Assembly: GCF_002156705.1 (NCBI RefSeq)
Contig: NZ_CP019893.1
Span: forward strand, 1,054,001 to 1,118,000
Length of the DNA: 64,000 bases
Direction of reading: 5' to 3'
From: Natrarchaeobaculum aegyptiacum
GTDB taxonomy: Archaea > Halobacteriota > Halobacteria > Halobacteriales > Natrialbaceae
Below, piece by piece: positions 54,107 to 63,786 of this stretch. Each line of letters opens with the position of its first letter. Position 1 is the stretch's first letter. A model generated the notes under the pieces. It did no database searches. It saw only the letters and a program-made list of their open reading frames with translations, and was not told where the DNA came from. The position numbers were made by a program, and so were the translations under genes.

Positions 54107-56565
54107 GGTGGTGGCGGACCACCCTCGTCACCATCGTCGGCGTCGGGTTCGTCGCCGTCGGGGTTCTCGTCGCACTCACCGGCCCGGGACAGGCTGAGCC
54201 ACCACGGTCGCCGGGCGTGGTTCTCGCGGCGATCGTCTTCGGGCTCTGTGCACTCGTCCTCGGGCTGTGGAAAGTCTGGGGGCGACTCGAGCCGCCAGCC
54301 GTCGAGGACGACGTCGGCGACGCGGTTCCCGCCATTCCGTGGAGCGACGACGACCCGTTCACCACGCCTGCACCGGAGCGAACGGATCGGGAGCCGCCGC
54401 TCTCGAGCCGGGACCTCGCGAGCCTGATCGAGACCGGCGGCCGAACCGCCCGCCGCGAGGGGGACGTCGACGCCGGGGTCGCCGTCGTTCGGCCAGTCCT
54501 GCGAGATACCCTGATCGACGCCCTCGAGTGCGACGGTCGGTCGCGGGTGAAGATCGACCGACTGCTCGCCTCGGGCGAGTGGACCGACGACCCCGTCGCG
54601 GCGAGCGTGCTCGAGGTTGACCTGGCCGAGCCCGACCGGCCGTTTCGCGAGCGGCTGCGTGAGTGGCTGTTCCCCGAGCGAGCCGTGCGCGAGCGGGGCA
54701 GGCGGGCGACCGATGCGGTGGCGACGGCAGCCACGGACGCGCTCCCGTCGATCCCCGGCCAGACCGCACCGCGGACCGTCCCCTCCCTCCCGCCGCGACT
54801 CGAGTCGCTCACGCGCGGCGTCGACGGGCGGGTGTACCGGTCGACCGACGCGGGACCGGCCACCGGCGATTCGACCTCGAACCGCTCGGCCGACGAGTCG
54901 GGACCGAGAGAGGACGCTGGCCCCGAGGGATCGACGACGATCGTGAGCTCGGCGACGGATTCCGGGGGGGCAACGGGAACCCTCGAGCGCGTCGAGACGA
55001 CCAGCCCGCCTCGGTTCAGGGGTGCCGTCGCGGCCGCGCTGGTGCTGGTCGTGGCGGCGCTGCTCGAGGGAGTCGCCATTCTGTTGCTCGCCGCGCTCGT
55101 CCCACTCGCGTACGTCGCCTACGGGACGGTGGCCGCCGGATCGCCGCCGGTCACCGGGAAGCGAGACGACGAAGACGAGCAGGGACTCGCCGTCACTCGA
55201 ACGATCGCACCCACGACGGTCCCGCCCGGACGACCGGTGACCGTCACGCTCGAGGTGACAAATCGCACGTCCGGCCCGCTCGCGGACGTCAGGGTGATCG
55301 ACGGCGTCCCCGAAAAGCTGGCCGTCCACGACGGCTCACCCCGCGGCGGCGGGGCGCTCGAGCCCGGCGAGACCCTCCGTCTCGAGTACGTCCTCGGCTC
55401 CCGTCGCGGGGCGTACGACTTCGACCGGGTTCGAGTGCGGGTGCGGTCGGCCGGTGCGGGCGCGGTGACGACGGCCTTCGTCTACCCCGGCGGCGATCGG
55501 ACGCTGCACTGCCGGCTCGACGCCGACGCCCCGCCACTCGCGTCCGTCGGGACTGACCGGGTGGGGCAGGTGACGACAGACCGGGCCGGCGAGGGGATCT
55601 CGTTCCACTCGACGCGCGCCTACCGGCCCGAAGACCCCAGCCACCGGATCGACTGGCGCCACTACGCCAAACGCGGCACGCTCGCGACGGTCTCCTACGA
55701 GCGAGAGGTGGCCGCGAGCGTCGTCGTCGTGGTCGACGCGCGGGAGCGAAACCGCGTCGTCGCCGCCCCCGGCCACCCCACGGCCGTCGAACTGTCGGCC
55801 TACGCCGCAACCCGAACACTCACCGACCTCTGTCGGCGCGGCCACGACGTGGGTCTCGCCGTCCTCGGCGTCGACGGCGACGGCCCCGCGGGGCTTTCGT
55901 GGCTCGAGCCCGGGAACGGCCCGGCCCACCGGTCGCGCGCGCTCGAGCTACTTCGATCGGCGGCTGCCGAGACCGGTGGCGATGGTGATGGCAGTAGTGA
56001 CGATGGCGACGGTGTCAGCAGTGGCGACGAGCGCACCGGCCACGGCGACAGCGCTCCCGAACGCGGACGTGGACGCGACCGCGAGGAGAACGCCGTCGAT
56101 CGGCTCTTCGAGGACTCGCGCACGCGAACGGAGCTGATCGAGGGAAGCGATGGAGGCGGCGAAGGCGAGGAGGGAGAGGAATTCGAGGAATCCGCTGGTG
56201 AACGCCGTCCGAACCGGCAGGTACGACGGCTCCTCGAGTTGACGGCCCCCGAGACGCAACTGGCGGTCGTCTCGCCGATGCTCGACGACTGGCCGGTCGG
56301 CGCGCTCGAGCGCCTGCGCGCTGGCGGACGGTCAGTCCGGCTCGTCTCACCCGATGTGATCCCCGAGAATACCGTCAGCGGCCAGTACACGCAGGTCAGA
56401 CGCAGGACGCGACTCGCCCGGAGTCAGGCCGCCGGCGTTCGCACGGTCGACTGGCGGCGGGGCACCCCGCTGTCGCTCGTCGTCGCGTACGCGTTTCGCG
56501 TGGCTGCCCAGCAGTCGGGAGCAGCCGGGCGTGACGTCCCCACCCAAACTGGAGGTACCCAGTAG
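54103..56565 (+). CDS. DUF58 protein fused to an N-terminal DUF7269-like membrane region
   Basis: An 820-residue protein. Residues about 1-60 hold two membrane helices and residues to about 200 resemble the small DUF7269 partner; a variable Ser/Gly/Asp linker follows to 300. Two more helices (about 305-345) lead into an extracytoplasmic beta domain and then DUF58 with FHSTRAYRPEDPSHRIDWRHYAKRG (in parts) near 505-530 and SYEREVAASVVVVVDARE near 533-550, a VWA-like fold with an altered metal site. An acidic insert (about 625-700) precedes a last VWA-like segment. In many haloarchaea the two halves are separate genes. Confidence 0.8.
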   Translation: MRWWRTTLVTIVGVGFVAVGVLVALTGPGQAEPPRSPGVVLAAIVFGLCALVLGLWKVWGRLEPPAVEDDVGDAVPAIPWSDDDPFTTPAPERTDREPPLSSRDLASLIETGGRTARREGDVDAGVAVVRPVLRDTLIDALECDGRSRVKIDRLLASGEWTDDPVAASVLEVDLAEPDRPFRERLREWLFPERAVRERGRRATDAVATAATDALPSIPGQTAPRTVPSLPPRLESLTRGVDGRVYRSTDAGPATGDSTSNRSADESGPREDAGPEGSTTIVSSATDSGGATGTLERVETTSPPRFRGAVAAALVLVVAALLEGVAILLLAALVPLAYVAYGTVAAGSPPVTGKRDDEDEQGLAVTRTIAPTTVPPGRPVTVTLEVTNRTSGPLADVRVIDGVPEKLAVHDGSPRGGGALEPGETLRLEYVLGSRRGAYDFDRVRVRVRSAGAGAVTTAFVYPGGDRTLHCRLDADAPPLASVGTDRVGQVTTDRAGEGISFHSTRAYRPEDPSHRIDWRHYAKRGTLATVSYEREVAASVVVVVDARERNRVVAAPGHPTAVELSAYAATRTLTDLCRRGHDVGLAVLGVDGDGPAGLSWLEPGNGPAHRSRALELLRSAAAETGGDGDGSSDDGDGVSSGDERTGHGDSAPERGRGRDREENAVDRLFEDSRTRTELIEGSDGGGEGEEGEEFEESAGERRPNRQVRRLLELTAPETQLAVVSPMLDDWPVGALERLRAGGRSVRLVSPDVIPENTVSGQYTQVRRRTRLARSQAAGVRTVDWRRGTPLSLVVAYAFRVAAQQSGAAGRDVPTQTGGTQ

Positions 56566-58038
56566 ATGTCCCTCGCCGGTCCCCGACTCGATCGGCCGTC
56601 CGCGATCGGCGACGAAGGTCGCGCACGCGGCGTGAGTCTCTGGCTCGCCACGGTCGCCGTCGTCGCCGTTACCGTCGCCGGAGGCGTCGCACTCGGCGAT
56701 CCGGCACTCGTGACCGGGCTCGCACCCGTCGTCGGCCTCCTCGTCGCCGGCATCGCGCTGCTCGAGCGTTCCCGGTTCGGCCAGCTCGTGGTCGGTCACG
56801 CACTCGCGTTCGGCTTCGGCTCGGCGGTCGGATTGCTGGTCGTCGCCAGCCCGTTCCTCGGGCGGGAGGCCGTCGCCGTCGCCGGGTTCGCGCTGGCCCT
56901 GCTCGGGATCGCGATGGCCTGGGCCGACGTCGACCCCGCAGCCCTTGAGCGCGCCGGGCTGAGCTGTGGGCTCACCTACGCGACGCTCGTCGTCGGGAGC
57001 GTCGTCGCCGTTCTCGTCGGCGTCGTCCTCGTGGTCACCGTGAACCTGCTCGTCGCGATCGTGGCTACCGACTCCGCCGCGGGGTCGCTCGCCGGCCTCC
57101 TTACCGTCGTCGTGGCCGTCGCCGTCGCCGGGCTCTTCGCCGTCGCCGTCGCCCCGATCAGACAGCTCACGCGGCGCTCCCGCCGGGACGCCGTCGACCG
57201 CCAGCTCGCATCCGTCCGCCGAACTCTCGGCGGCGTCGTGCTCGGCGGCCTCGGCTCGCTGTTCGTCCTCGGCTTCCTCTGGCTCGCTGGCCTCTTCGGC
57301 GCGCTCGTCGCACAGGTGCCCCAGCTCGAGCGACCGCTCGTCGCCCTCTCCACGGGCGCGGTCGTCTGGCCGCTCGTGAGCATCGCCGTCGGGCTGGTCG
57401 TCGTTCCCCTCCTGATCTGGACCGTCCGGGCGGTCACCCGCCGGGACGCCGGAGACGCGAGGAGCCGAATCTGGACCGCCGCAGTAACCGTCGCAGTCGC
57501 CATCCTCCTCGCGGGCGCAGTCGCGGTCGGTCTGGCCGCACTCGGCGTGGCTATCGGCAACCTCGCCTCCGGCGGCGCGATCCTCGCCCTCGCCGGCGGC
57601 GGCGCCGTCCTCGTCGGCGTCGGCCCGCTCGCGTACCTCCTGCTCGTCGGAACGATCCTCGTCGCCGTCTGGCTCGCGTTCCTCCCCGACCGCGCTATCG
57701 CCCCCGCACTCGCCGGCACCGGCCTCGTCGTCGCCGCCGCTGCCCTCGGCTCACACGCCCCGTTCGTCGCCATCGGCTGTGTCGGCGTCGCGTGTTTCGT
57801 CTGGGACACCGGTACGTACGGCCTCGAACTCACCGCCGAACTCGGCCACCAGCCACGAACCCGCCGGCTCGAGCTGGTCCACGGGCTACTCTCACTCGCA
57901 GTCGCCGTCGGAGCCGTCGCGCTCGTCGCCGGGCTCGCCGGGCTCGTCTCGGGGCTGGGCGCTGCGATCGCCAGCCCGGTCGCGCTCGTCGTCGCCGCCG
58001 TCGGTGCGATCGTTCTCCTGATCCCCATCCGGGGCTGA
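56566..58038 (+). CDS. Polytopic membrane protein (DUF7519-like)
   Basis: A 490-residue protein with about fourteen hydrophobic segments and very short loops, rich in Val, Ala, Leu and Gly. It starts on the base after the DUF58 stop, so it is the third gene of the operon. Position and composition fit the haloarchaeal DUF7519 family. No catalytic motif is visible; it may be the membrane platform of the complex. Confidence 0.78.
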   Translation: MSLAGPRLDRPSAIGDEGRARGVSLWLATVAVVAVTVAGGVALGDPALVTGLAPVVGLLVAGIALLERSRFGQLVVGHALAFGFGSAVGLLVVASPFLGREAVAVAGFALALLGIAMAWADVDPAALERAGLSCGLTYATLVVGSVVAVLVGVVLVVTVNLLVAIVATDSAAGSLAGLLTVVVAVAVAGLFAVAVAPIRQLTRRSRRDAVDRQLASVRRTLGGVVLGGLGSLFVLGFLWLAGLFGALVAQVPQLERPLVALSTGAVVWPLVSIAVGLVVVPLLIWTVRAVTRRDAGDARSRIWTAAVTVAVAILLAGAVAVGLAALGVAIGNLASGGAILALAGGGAVLVGVGPLAYLLLVGTILVAVWLAFLPDRAIAPALAGTGLVVAAAALGSHAPFVAIGCVGVACFVWDTGTYGLELTAELGHQPRTRRLELVHGLLSLAVAVGAVALVAGLAGLVSGLGAAIASPVALVVAAVGAIVLLIPIRG

Positions 58039-58106
58039 GTGGACTGAACGATCCTCTCGAGCGGAACAACGCAAGGATTTTGCAGATTGCGCGGGACGGA
58101 CGAGCC

Positions 58107-58784
58107 ATGTCACTCGGCGTGGACGAGGCCGGAAAAGGGCCGGTGCTGGGATCGATGTTTGCCGCAGCCGTCCACTGTGAGAGGGTCGACGCGCTCCCGG
58201 AGGGAATCGCCGACTCGAAACGGCTGTCGCCCGACCGACGGGAGAAACTGGCCGCGAGGATCCGGGCGGACGACCGGATCGCCGTCGGCGTCGCCGAGAT
58301 CACGACCGCCCGGATCGACGATCCCGAGACGGACATGAACTCGCTGGCCGTCGCCGCTCACGCCGAGGCGATCGCCGAGTCCCTCGTGGACCTCGACGCC
58401 GGGCCCGAGTCGGCTCCCGTATCCGGCCTGTGCGACGCCTGCGACGCCGACGCCGACCGGTTCGCACGACGGGTTGCCGAAGCCTGTGCGGGCGAACTCG
58501 AGATCCCCCTCGAGATCGACGCTCGCCACGGCGCCGACGACGACGACCCGGTCGTGGGTGCGGCCAGCATCGTCGCGAAGGTCGAACGTGACGCCCACGT
58601 CGCGGGTCTCGCCGAAGAGTTCGGCCCCGTCGGCAGCGGCTATCCGAGCGACCCGACGACGCGCGAGTTCCTCGAGTCCTACGTCGACGACCACGGCGAA
58701 CTCCCGCCGTGTGCCCGGGAGTCGTGGTCGACCTGTAAGGACGTGCTCGCGGCCGCCGAGCAGACAGGGCTCGGCCAGTTCTGA
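58107..58784 (+). CDS. rnhB: Ribonuclease HII
   Basis: A 225-residue type 2 RNase H that cuts RNA in RNA-DNA hybrids and removes embedded ribonucleotides. The start MSLGVDEAGKGPVLGSM gives the Asp/Glu pair (6 and 7), IADSKRLSPDRR near 35-46 is conserved, and further acidic ligands lie near DARHGADDDDPVVGAASIVAK about 148-168. The C-terminal SGYPSDPTTREFL is typical. The upstream in-frame extension is antisense shadow. Confidence 0.94.
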   Translation: MSLGVDEAGKGPVLGSMFAAAVHCERVDALPEGIADSKRLSPDRREKLAARIRADDRIAVGVAEITTARIDDPETDMNSLAVAAHAEAIAESLVDLDAGPESAPVSGLCDACDADADRFARRVAEACAGELEIPLEIDARHGADDDDPVVGAASIVAKVERDAHVAGLAEEFGPVGSGYPSDPTTREFLESYVDDHGELPPCARESWSTCKDVLAAAEQTGLGQF

Positions 58785-58810
58785 GCGGGATCGTTTTATA
58801 CGGTCACCCG

Positions 58811-59836
58811 GTGGACGAACGAGCCGTGTTCGACGTTCTCGCGCTCGTTGCGCTCGCCGGGGGTGCGACGGTCCTCGTCTGGCTGGGGAGCCGGTGGCTC
58901 GAGACGTCGGCAGACCAGCTCGCGGTCGGTTACGGCGTGCCGCCGGTCGTCCAGGGGGCGGTCATCGCCGCCGTCGGCTCGAGCACACCGGAACTGATGA
59001 GCGTCGTCCTGGCGACGCTGCTCCACGGCGAGTTCGAACTCGGCGTCGGCGCAATCGTCGGCTCGGCGGTGTTCAACCTGCTGGTCATCCCAGCCGTCGC
59101 GACGCTCGTGGGAAAGGGAGCGATGACCACGAACCGGGAGCTGGTCTACAAGGAGGCACTGTTCTACATGCTCGCGGTCGCGACGATCCTGCTTACATTC
59201 TCACTCGCCGTCATCTACTACCCCCTCGGCGGTGCGGGCCTGCAGGGAGCCGTCACGCGACCGCTCGCGATGGTCCCACTCGTCCTCTATGGCCTCTACG
59301 TCTTCACCCAGTTCCTCGACGCGACAGAAGACGTACTCGAGGCCGACGTCGACGTCGACCGTGGCCGCGCCTGGCTGTGGTTCGGACTCGGCCTCGTCGT
59401 CATCGTCGTCGGCGTCGAGGGTCTCGTCCGGTCCGCGATCGGTCTCGGTGCCGCGTTCGGGACGCCCGCGTTCCTCTGGGGAATGGTCGTCGTCGCCGCC
59501 GGCTCGAGCCTCCCCGACGCGTTCGTCAGCATCGCCGCGGCCCGATCGGGCCGGCCAACGGTCAGTCTCGCGAACGTTCTCGGAAGCAACGTCTTCGACC
59601 TGCTCGTGGCCGTCCCCGTGGGTGTCCTGCTTGCCGGGACGCTGGCGATCACGTTCGCCCACATCGTCCCGATGATGGCGTTTCTCGTCTTCGCGACGAT
59701 CGTCTTCTTCACCGTCGCTCGAACCGATATGCGCCTCTCGGCGCGGGAGGCGTGGCTCTTGCTCGCGATCTACGGGCTGTTCGTCGGGTGGCTCGTCCTC
59801 GAGAGCGTCGGCCTCTCGAGTATCGTTCCGACGTGA
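58811..59836 (+). CDS. Ca2+/cation antiporter (CaCA family)
   Basis: A 341-residue membrane exchanger with about ten segments. The two alpha repeats read VIAAVGSSTPELMSVVLATLLHG in parts (about 50-72) and VVAAGSSLPDAFVSIAAAR (about 230-248), each with the cation-binding Glu or Asp after the GSS turn. It exchanges Ca2+ (or Na+) for protons or Na+. The start is GTG. It follows rnhB by 26 bp on the same strand. Confidence 0.9.
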   Translation: MDERAVFDVLALVALAGGATVLVWLGSRWLETSADQLAVGYGVPPVVQGAVIAAVGSSTPELMSVVLATLLHGEFELGVGAIVGSAVFNLLVIPAVATLVGKGAMTTNRELVYKEALFYMLAVATILLTFSLAVIYYPLGGAGLQGAVTRPLAMVPLVLYGLYVFTQFLDATEDVLEADVDVDRGRAWLWFGLGLVVIVVGVEGLVRSAIGLGAAFGTPAFLWGMVVVAAGSSLPDAFVSIAAARSGRPTVSLANVLGSNVFDLLVAVPVGVLLAGTLAITFAHIVPMMAFLVFATIVFFTVARTDMRLSAREAWLLLAIYGLFVGWLVLESVGLSSIVPT

Positions 59837-59878
59837 TCGTGGTGCAAAAGTCGAGCCTGGAAACGAGAGGAATTCGGC

Positions 59879-61513
59879 CTACCTGTCCGTCAACAACCGC
59901 TGGAGGATGTCACCGTAGGCCGGTCGGGTGATGAGCACGCCGATCAGCACACCGAGGATGGTGATGATGGCGAACCCGCGCAGGTCGCCCAGACTCAGGA
60001 CGGCCAGCGGCGAGAGGGCGATGATCGTCGTCGCCGCCGCCGCGCCGATGATCCAGAACGCCTTCCGGAACCGGGACTCGAACACCCGACTCGAACTCAC
60101 GTCACCGTCGTCCATCACCTCGTCGGCGATGATCACGAGGTCGTCGACCCCGGTACCGACGACAGCGATGAATCCGGCGACGTGTGAGAGGTCCAGTGGC
60201 ATCTTGATCAGCGCCGCGAAGCCGAGCAGGATCACCACCTCCGTCGAGGCCGTGAGGATCATGGGAACGGCGACCTTCGGGTTGCGATAGCGCAGGAAGA
60301 CCATCCCGGCGACGGTGAGGATGGAGAGCGCCCCGATGAGCAGCGAGTAGAACTTGAACTGGTCGGCCAGTGCAGGCTGGATCGAGTAGGTCTGTGACTG
60401 CGTGAAATCCAGCGGTGCCGGCAGCGCACCGGCGCGCAGACTGACGGCCAGCGAGTTCGCCTGTTCGATGTTCTGTGACCCCATCTGGAACGTCGGGCTC
60501 TCGGCCCACGTTCCCTGGGACATGCTGCTGGCAAGATCAGGTCCCATGCTGTGGGCAGCGACAGGCTCGCCGTCGGCAACCGTGATCAGGCAGTACCGAT
60601 CCTGGTCGTCGGAGTGATCGAAGTCGACGGTTCCGTCTTCATCGTACCCCAGTCCACACTGATGCTGGCCAACACTGGTAAACTGGAGTTCGTTCATCCG
60701 GTCCTGATAGTCCCAGGCAGCGTCCTCGCTCACCTGCACGGGGACGACGTAGCCCGGCCCCTGCTGGTCGGGCTGTGGCGGATCGACGTCGGTGATGTCG
60801 TCGCCACTCAGGACCGTCTCGTTCGTGTGCGAGCCGTTGCCGTCGGGGTAGTACGCCCAGACCTCGACGACGCCGCGGTCGGAGAGCAGCTCCTCGAGCT
60901 GGTCGGGACCCATATCGGGGACCTCGGTGACGACGTAGCTGCCACCGAGTGGGTCTTGCTGTTCGTAGGCGGTGCCGCCGGAGAGGCCCGCCTCGTTGAT
61001 CATCGTCTGGATCGTCTCGATGATCGCCGCTCGAGTTTCGGCGGTTACGCCGGGTCTGACGTCGTCTTCGTCGACCTCGAGACCCTGATTGTTGAGGGCT
61101 TCGGCGAACTCCGCTTCCGTGGTGTCGTCGTCGTAGATTTCGACGGAGATCCAGCCGTCGTCGTGGAGGACGACGCTCAGGTTCGCCGCGCCGGGTTCGA
61201 GGTCCTCGTGCAGTCCAGCTTCGATCTCCTGTATGCGATCGTGGTCGACCTCGCCGGTCTCCGCGTCGGCGACGCTCTCGACGTCGTCGGCCGTCATGCC
61301 GGCGACGGGCGCACTGATTCTGGACCCGCCCTCGAGTCCGAGGCCGTAGACGAGGTTCGTCGGGGTGTCCTCAGCCTCGGGGTCCTCGCCCTCGACGAGG
61401 GTCGTGTCACCGAAGACGCCGCCGGGAACGAACAGCGCGAAGAGCGCAGCGCCCACGAAGAGCACGAGCACGAGGATCCGCCAGTACTCTTTGACGAAGG
61501 CTTTCGGTCCCAT
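59879..61513 (-). CDS. secD: Protein export membrane protein SecD
   Basis: A 544-residue subunit of the SecDF accessory complex, which uses ion gradient energy to help release exported proteins. One N-terminal helix (about 11-31) is followed by the D1 motif GLGLEGGSRIS near 53-63, a large extracytoplasmic P1 domain (about 60-355) and five membrane segments (about 370-540) with VGTGVDDLVIIADEV near 455-469. Its ATG overlaps the secF stop, so the order is secF-secD. Confidence 0.94.
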   Translation of the reverse strand: MGPKAFVKEYWRILVLVLFVGAALFALFVPGGVFGDTTLVEGEDPEAEDTPTNLVYGLGLEGGSRISAPVAGMTADDVESVADAETGEVDHDRIQEIEAGLHEDLEPGAANLSVVLHDDGWISVEIYDDDTTEAEFAEALNNQGLEVDEDDVRPGVTAETRAAIIETIQTMINEAGLSGGTAYEQQDPLGGSYVVTEVPDMGPDQLEELLSDRGVVEVWAYYPDGNGSHTNETVLSGDDITDVDPPQPDQQGPGYVVPVQVSEDAAWDYQDRMNELQFTSVGQHQCGLGYDEDGTVDFDHSDDQDRYCLITVADGEPVAAHSMGPDLASSMSQGTWAESPTFQMGSQNIEQANSLAVSLRAGALPAPLDFTQSQTYSIQPALADQFKFYSLLIGALSILTVAGMVFLRYRNPKVAVPMILTASTEVVILLGFAALIKMPLDLSHVAGFIAVVGTGVDDLVIIADEVMDDGDVSSSRVFESRFRKAFWIIGAAAATTIIALSPLAVLSLGDLRGFAIITILGVLIGVLITRPAYGDILQRLLTDR

Positions 61514-62391
61514 CAGCGTCTCACCCCCTCGAACTTGTACCAGCGAAGCAGACTCAGGTTCAGCATGTAGGTATTCATCAGGTCGGTCGCAAGTCCCACG
61601 AAGAGGATGATCCCGATCGACGCCAGCAGTTCGACGCCGAAGAGGTAGGCGGTGACGCCCATCACGAGCATCGCCATCATCGACGTGACCGTCATCGTGA
61701 TGCCCGTCCGCATCGCGCGGTGAGTACTCTCGTAGAAGTCACCCTCTCGCCGGAGGATGTGGTTGTTCAACAGGATGTCCGAGTCGACCGAATAGCCGAT
61801 CAGCATCAACAGCGCGGCGACGGTCCCCAGCGACAGCTGGATTCCGACGATCGACATGAACGCAAGCGGGATCACGAGGTCCGAAAACGCCGACGCTACG
61901 ATGGCGATCGAGGGGACGAACGTCCGGAACAGGAGGAACGCGATAACGCTCATCCCGAGGAAGGCCACGGCGATCCCGAGCAGTGCCGTCTGCTGGGTTT
62001 GCTCGGCGAAACTCGGCGACGCCGTCGACTCCTGCTGGACGATCTCCCCGTCGCCCGCGAGATTCGCCTCGGCCTGATCGGAGAGGCCGTCGATATCATC
62101 TACCTCGAGGCCAGCGAACTGGACGAGATACTGGTTTTCCGCCTGCGTCGACTGGATGCTGTCGGGTTCGACGTCGAAGGCTTGCTGAATCTCCGCCTCC
62201 GAGGAGGTCGTCTCGATCGTCAGCTCCGCGCCGCCGGCGAAGTCCATCCCGAGTTCGACCGGCGACCCGGTGACCAGGAAGGTCCCGGTCAACACGAGCA
62301 ACGCGACCGCAAGCACCGCCAGCGGAATCGCCGCGAGCTGGCGGTTGCTGTACCGGGTGTATTCTACCTCCGGTACGTCGAAATAACCCAT
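61513..62391 (-). CDS. secF: Protein export membrane protein SecF
   Basis: A 292-residue partner of SecD. The first helix (about 16-37) precedes GMDFAGGAELTIET near 42-55 (D1 motif), a small P4-like domain to about 120, and five membrane segments with LMLIGYSVDSDILLNNHILR near 195-214. MGYFDVPEVEYTRYSNRQ is the start. With Sec61-beta at 49.5 kb this covers part of the export machinery. Confidence 0.94.
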   Translation of the reverse strand: MGYFDVPEVEYTRYSNRQLAAIPLAVLAVALLVLTGTFLVTGSPVELGMDFAGGAELTIETTSSEAEIQQAFDVEPDSIQSTQAENQYLVQFAGLEVDDIDGLSDQAEANLAGDGEIVQQESTASPSFAEQTQQTALLGIAVAFLGMSVIAFLLFRTFVPSIAIVASAFSDLVIPLAFMSIVGIQLSLGTVAALLMLIGYSVDSDILLNNHILRREGDFYESTHRAMRTGITMTVTSMMAMLVMGVTAYLFGVELLASIGIILFVGLATDLMNTYMLNLSLLRWYKFEGVRR

Positions 62392-62560
62392 ATGCCGGAT
62401 CACAGGAAGGCACCCCAAGTAAGCCTTCTCAATTTCTACAGCATTGCGCGAACAGAACGATTCGGTGGCGGCGTCGATTTCGCGGGTCTGGAGAGCAACG
62501 AACCGGATACGAGATACGGCGGGCGACCGGCATCGAGTGGGCAGGCACCCGTTCTCGGGT

Positions 62561-63034
62561 TCAATCGGGCAGATACCGGATACTCAGGATACCGGCGTCG
62601 GCCGACCGGCGCACCTCGACGCGAACCGCCTCGAGCCGTGCGGCACGGCAGACCGTCTCTTCGTCCTCGAGGACGTCTCGTGCGGCCGATTCGACCTCGC
62701 TCTCGGGCAACGAGAGGACGTGAATCTCGCCCGTGCCGGCCCGCGGTTCGGTGACGAGGTCGCCGACGGCGGCGTCGGCTGCCAGTTCCTTCGCGTGCTG
62801 GGTCGGCTCGAGGTCGCTGTCGACGAGGTCCACCCGTCGCCGCCCGCCGACCTCGACGACCTGCCAGGTGACCTCGAGCGGCGGGTCGGGTGCGACGGTC
62901 GCCTCGAGAACGTCGTGGATCTCGAGGCCGGGATTCGACGCGAGCGTGTGGACCTGTGCGGTCTCGACGTCGCGGACGACGGCCGACTCGCTCTCGGCGT
63001 GCGTGACGACGAACGTGCCCGTCTTCTCGGTCAT
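62561..63034 (-). CDS. DUF5812-type conserved protein
   Basis: A 157-residue acidic protein starting MTEKTGTFVVTHAESESAVVRDV. It has alternating beta strands (TFVVTHA; QVHTLASNPGLEIHDVLEATVAP; LEVTWQVVEVGGRRRVDLVDSDLEPT in parts) and a C-terminal helix-strand RLEAVRVEVRRSADAGILSI. This fits the haloarchaeal family DUF5812, which has no known function. Its neighbours are secF and a response regulator on the same strand. Confidence 0.75.
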   Translation of the reverse strand: MTEKTGTFVVTHAESESAVVRDVETAQVHTLASNPGLEIHDVLEATVAPDPPLEVTWQVVEVGGRRRVDLVDSDLEPTQHAKELAADAAVGDLVTEPRAGTGEIHVLSLPESEVESAARDVLEDEETVCRAARLEAVRVEVRRSADAGILSIRYLPD

Positions 63035-63105
63035 AGGCGAGCGTAGGACGCGAACGGCTTTCGGGGTTTCGACTCTCGGCGCGCCCGGCGGTACGCCTCC
63101 CCGAC

Positions 63106-63558
63106 TCACGCCGGCGTGGGTGGATGCTGAACGGCGTCGATCCAGAACTCCTCGATGGCCTGTGCGAGCGCGTCGAACTCGTCCGGATGGTCGGGCTTGG
63201 TCAGGTAAGCGTTGGCCGCCCGATCGTAACTCTCGAGAACGTCCTCGTGGGCCGCCGAACTCGAGAGGACGAGGATCGGCGGCGGCGGGTACTCGAGTTC
63301 CGACCGGAGCAACTCGAGGATCGTGAAGCCATCCATGCGCGGGAGGTTCAGGTCGAGCAAGACGAGGTCGGGGCTGGGCGTTTTCGCCTCGCTCTCACAG
63401 AGGTCGAAGTACTCCGTAGCCGCCTTCCCGTCCATGACGGTGTGGAACTCGACCTTCGCGTCGATCGACTTGAACGCCTCCTTCGTCAGTCGAACGTCAC
63501 CCGGGTTGTCCTCGACGAGGAGGATGTCGACGGGTTCGGTGGGTCTATGATCGGACAT
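63106..63558 (-). CDS. Single-domain response regulator (Rcp1-like)
   Basis: A 150-residue receiver domain without output domain. VDILLVEDNPGDVRLTKEAF near 9-28 has the acidic pocket, the phospho-acceptor Asp is in LVLLDLNLPRMDGF near 65-78, and LSSSAA near 97 and LTKPDHPDEF near 117-126 supply Ser and Lys. The DNPGDVRL form is that of Rcp1-type regulators that pair with hybrid or phytochrome-like kinases. No kinase adjoins it. Confidence 0.92.
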   Translation of the reverse strand: MSDHRPTEPVDILLVEDNPGDVRLTKEAFKSIDAKVEFHTVMDGKAATEYFDLCESEAKTPSPDLVLLDLNLPRMDGFTILELLRSELEYPPPPILVLSSSAAHEDVLESYDRAANAYLTKPDHPDEFDALAQAIEEFWIDAVQHPPTPA

Positions 63559-63786
63559 GGCGTGGTCTCTGACAACTCTAGTCCTTCCGGGGGTGTAAGG
63601 GTAGTTCCTACACACGGTGGGGGTGGGGGAAAACCGAGGTTCGGGAATCCACAGCGTGATCGTGCTGTAAGTGTGGAGACAACAACGTTCGCGAGTGATA
63701 CTGTGGTGGGAGCGAGTCGGGACGACCGGTGGATCACCCCGACCCATCGCGGAACGCCTTTGCCCCCCGCCGTCACCTGCTGTAAT

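Noticed and set aside
53767-55329. Minus-strand frame of 520 codons inside the DUF4129/DUF58 operon
   Set aside because: Both plus-strand genes have domains and overlapping starts; the antisense frame does not.
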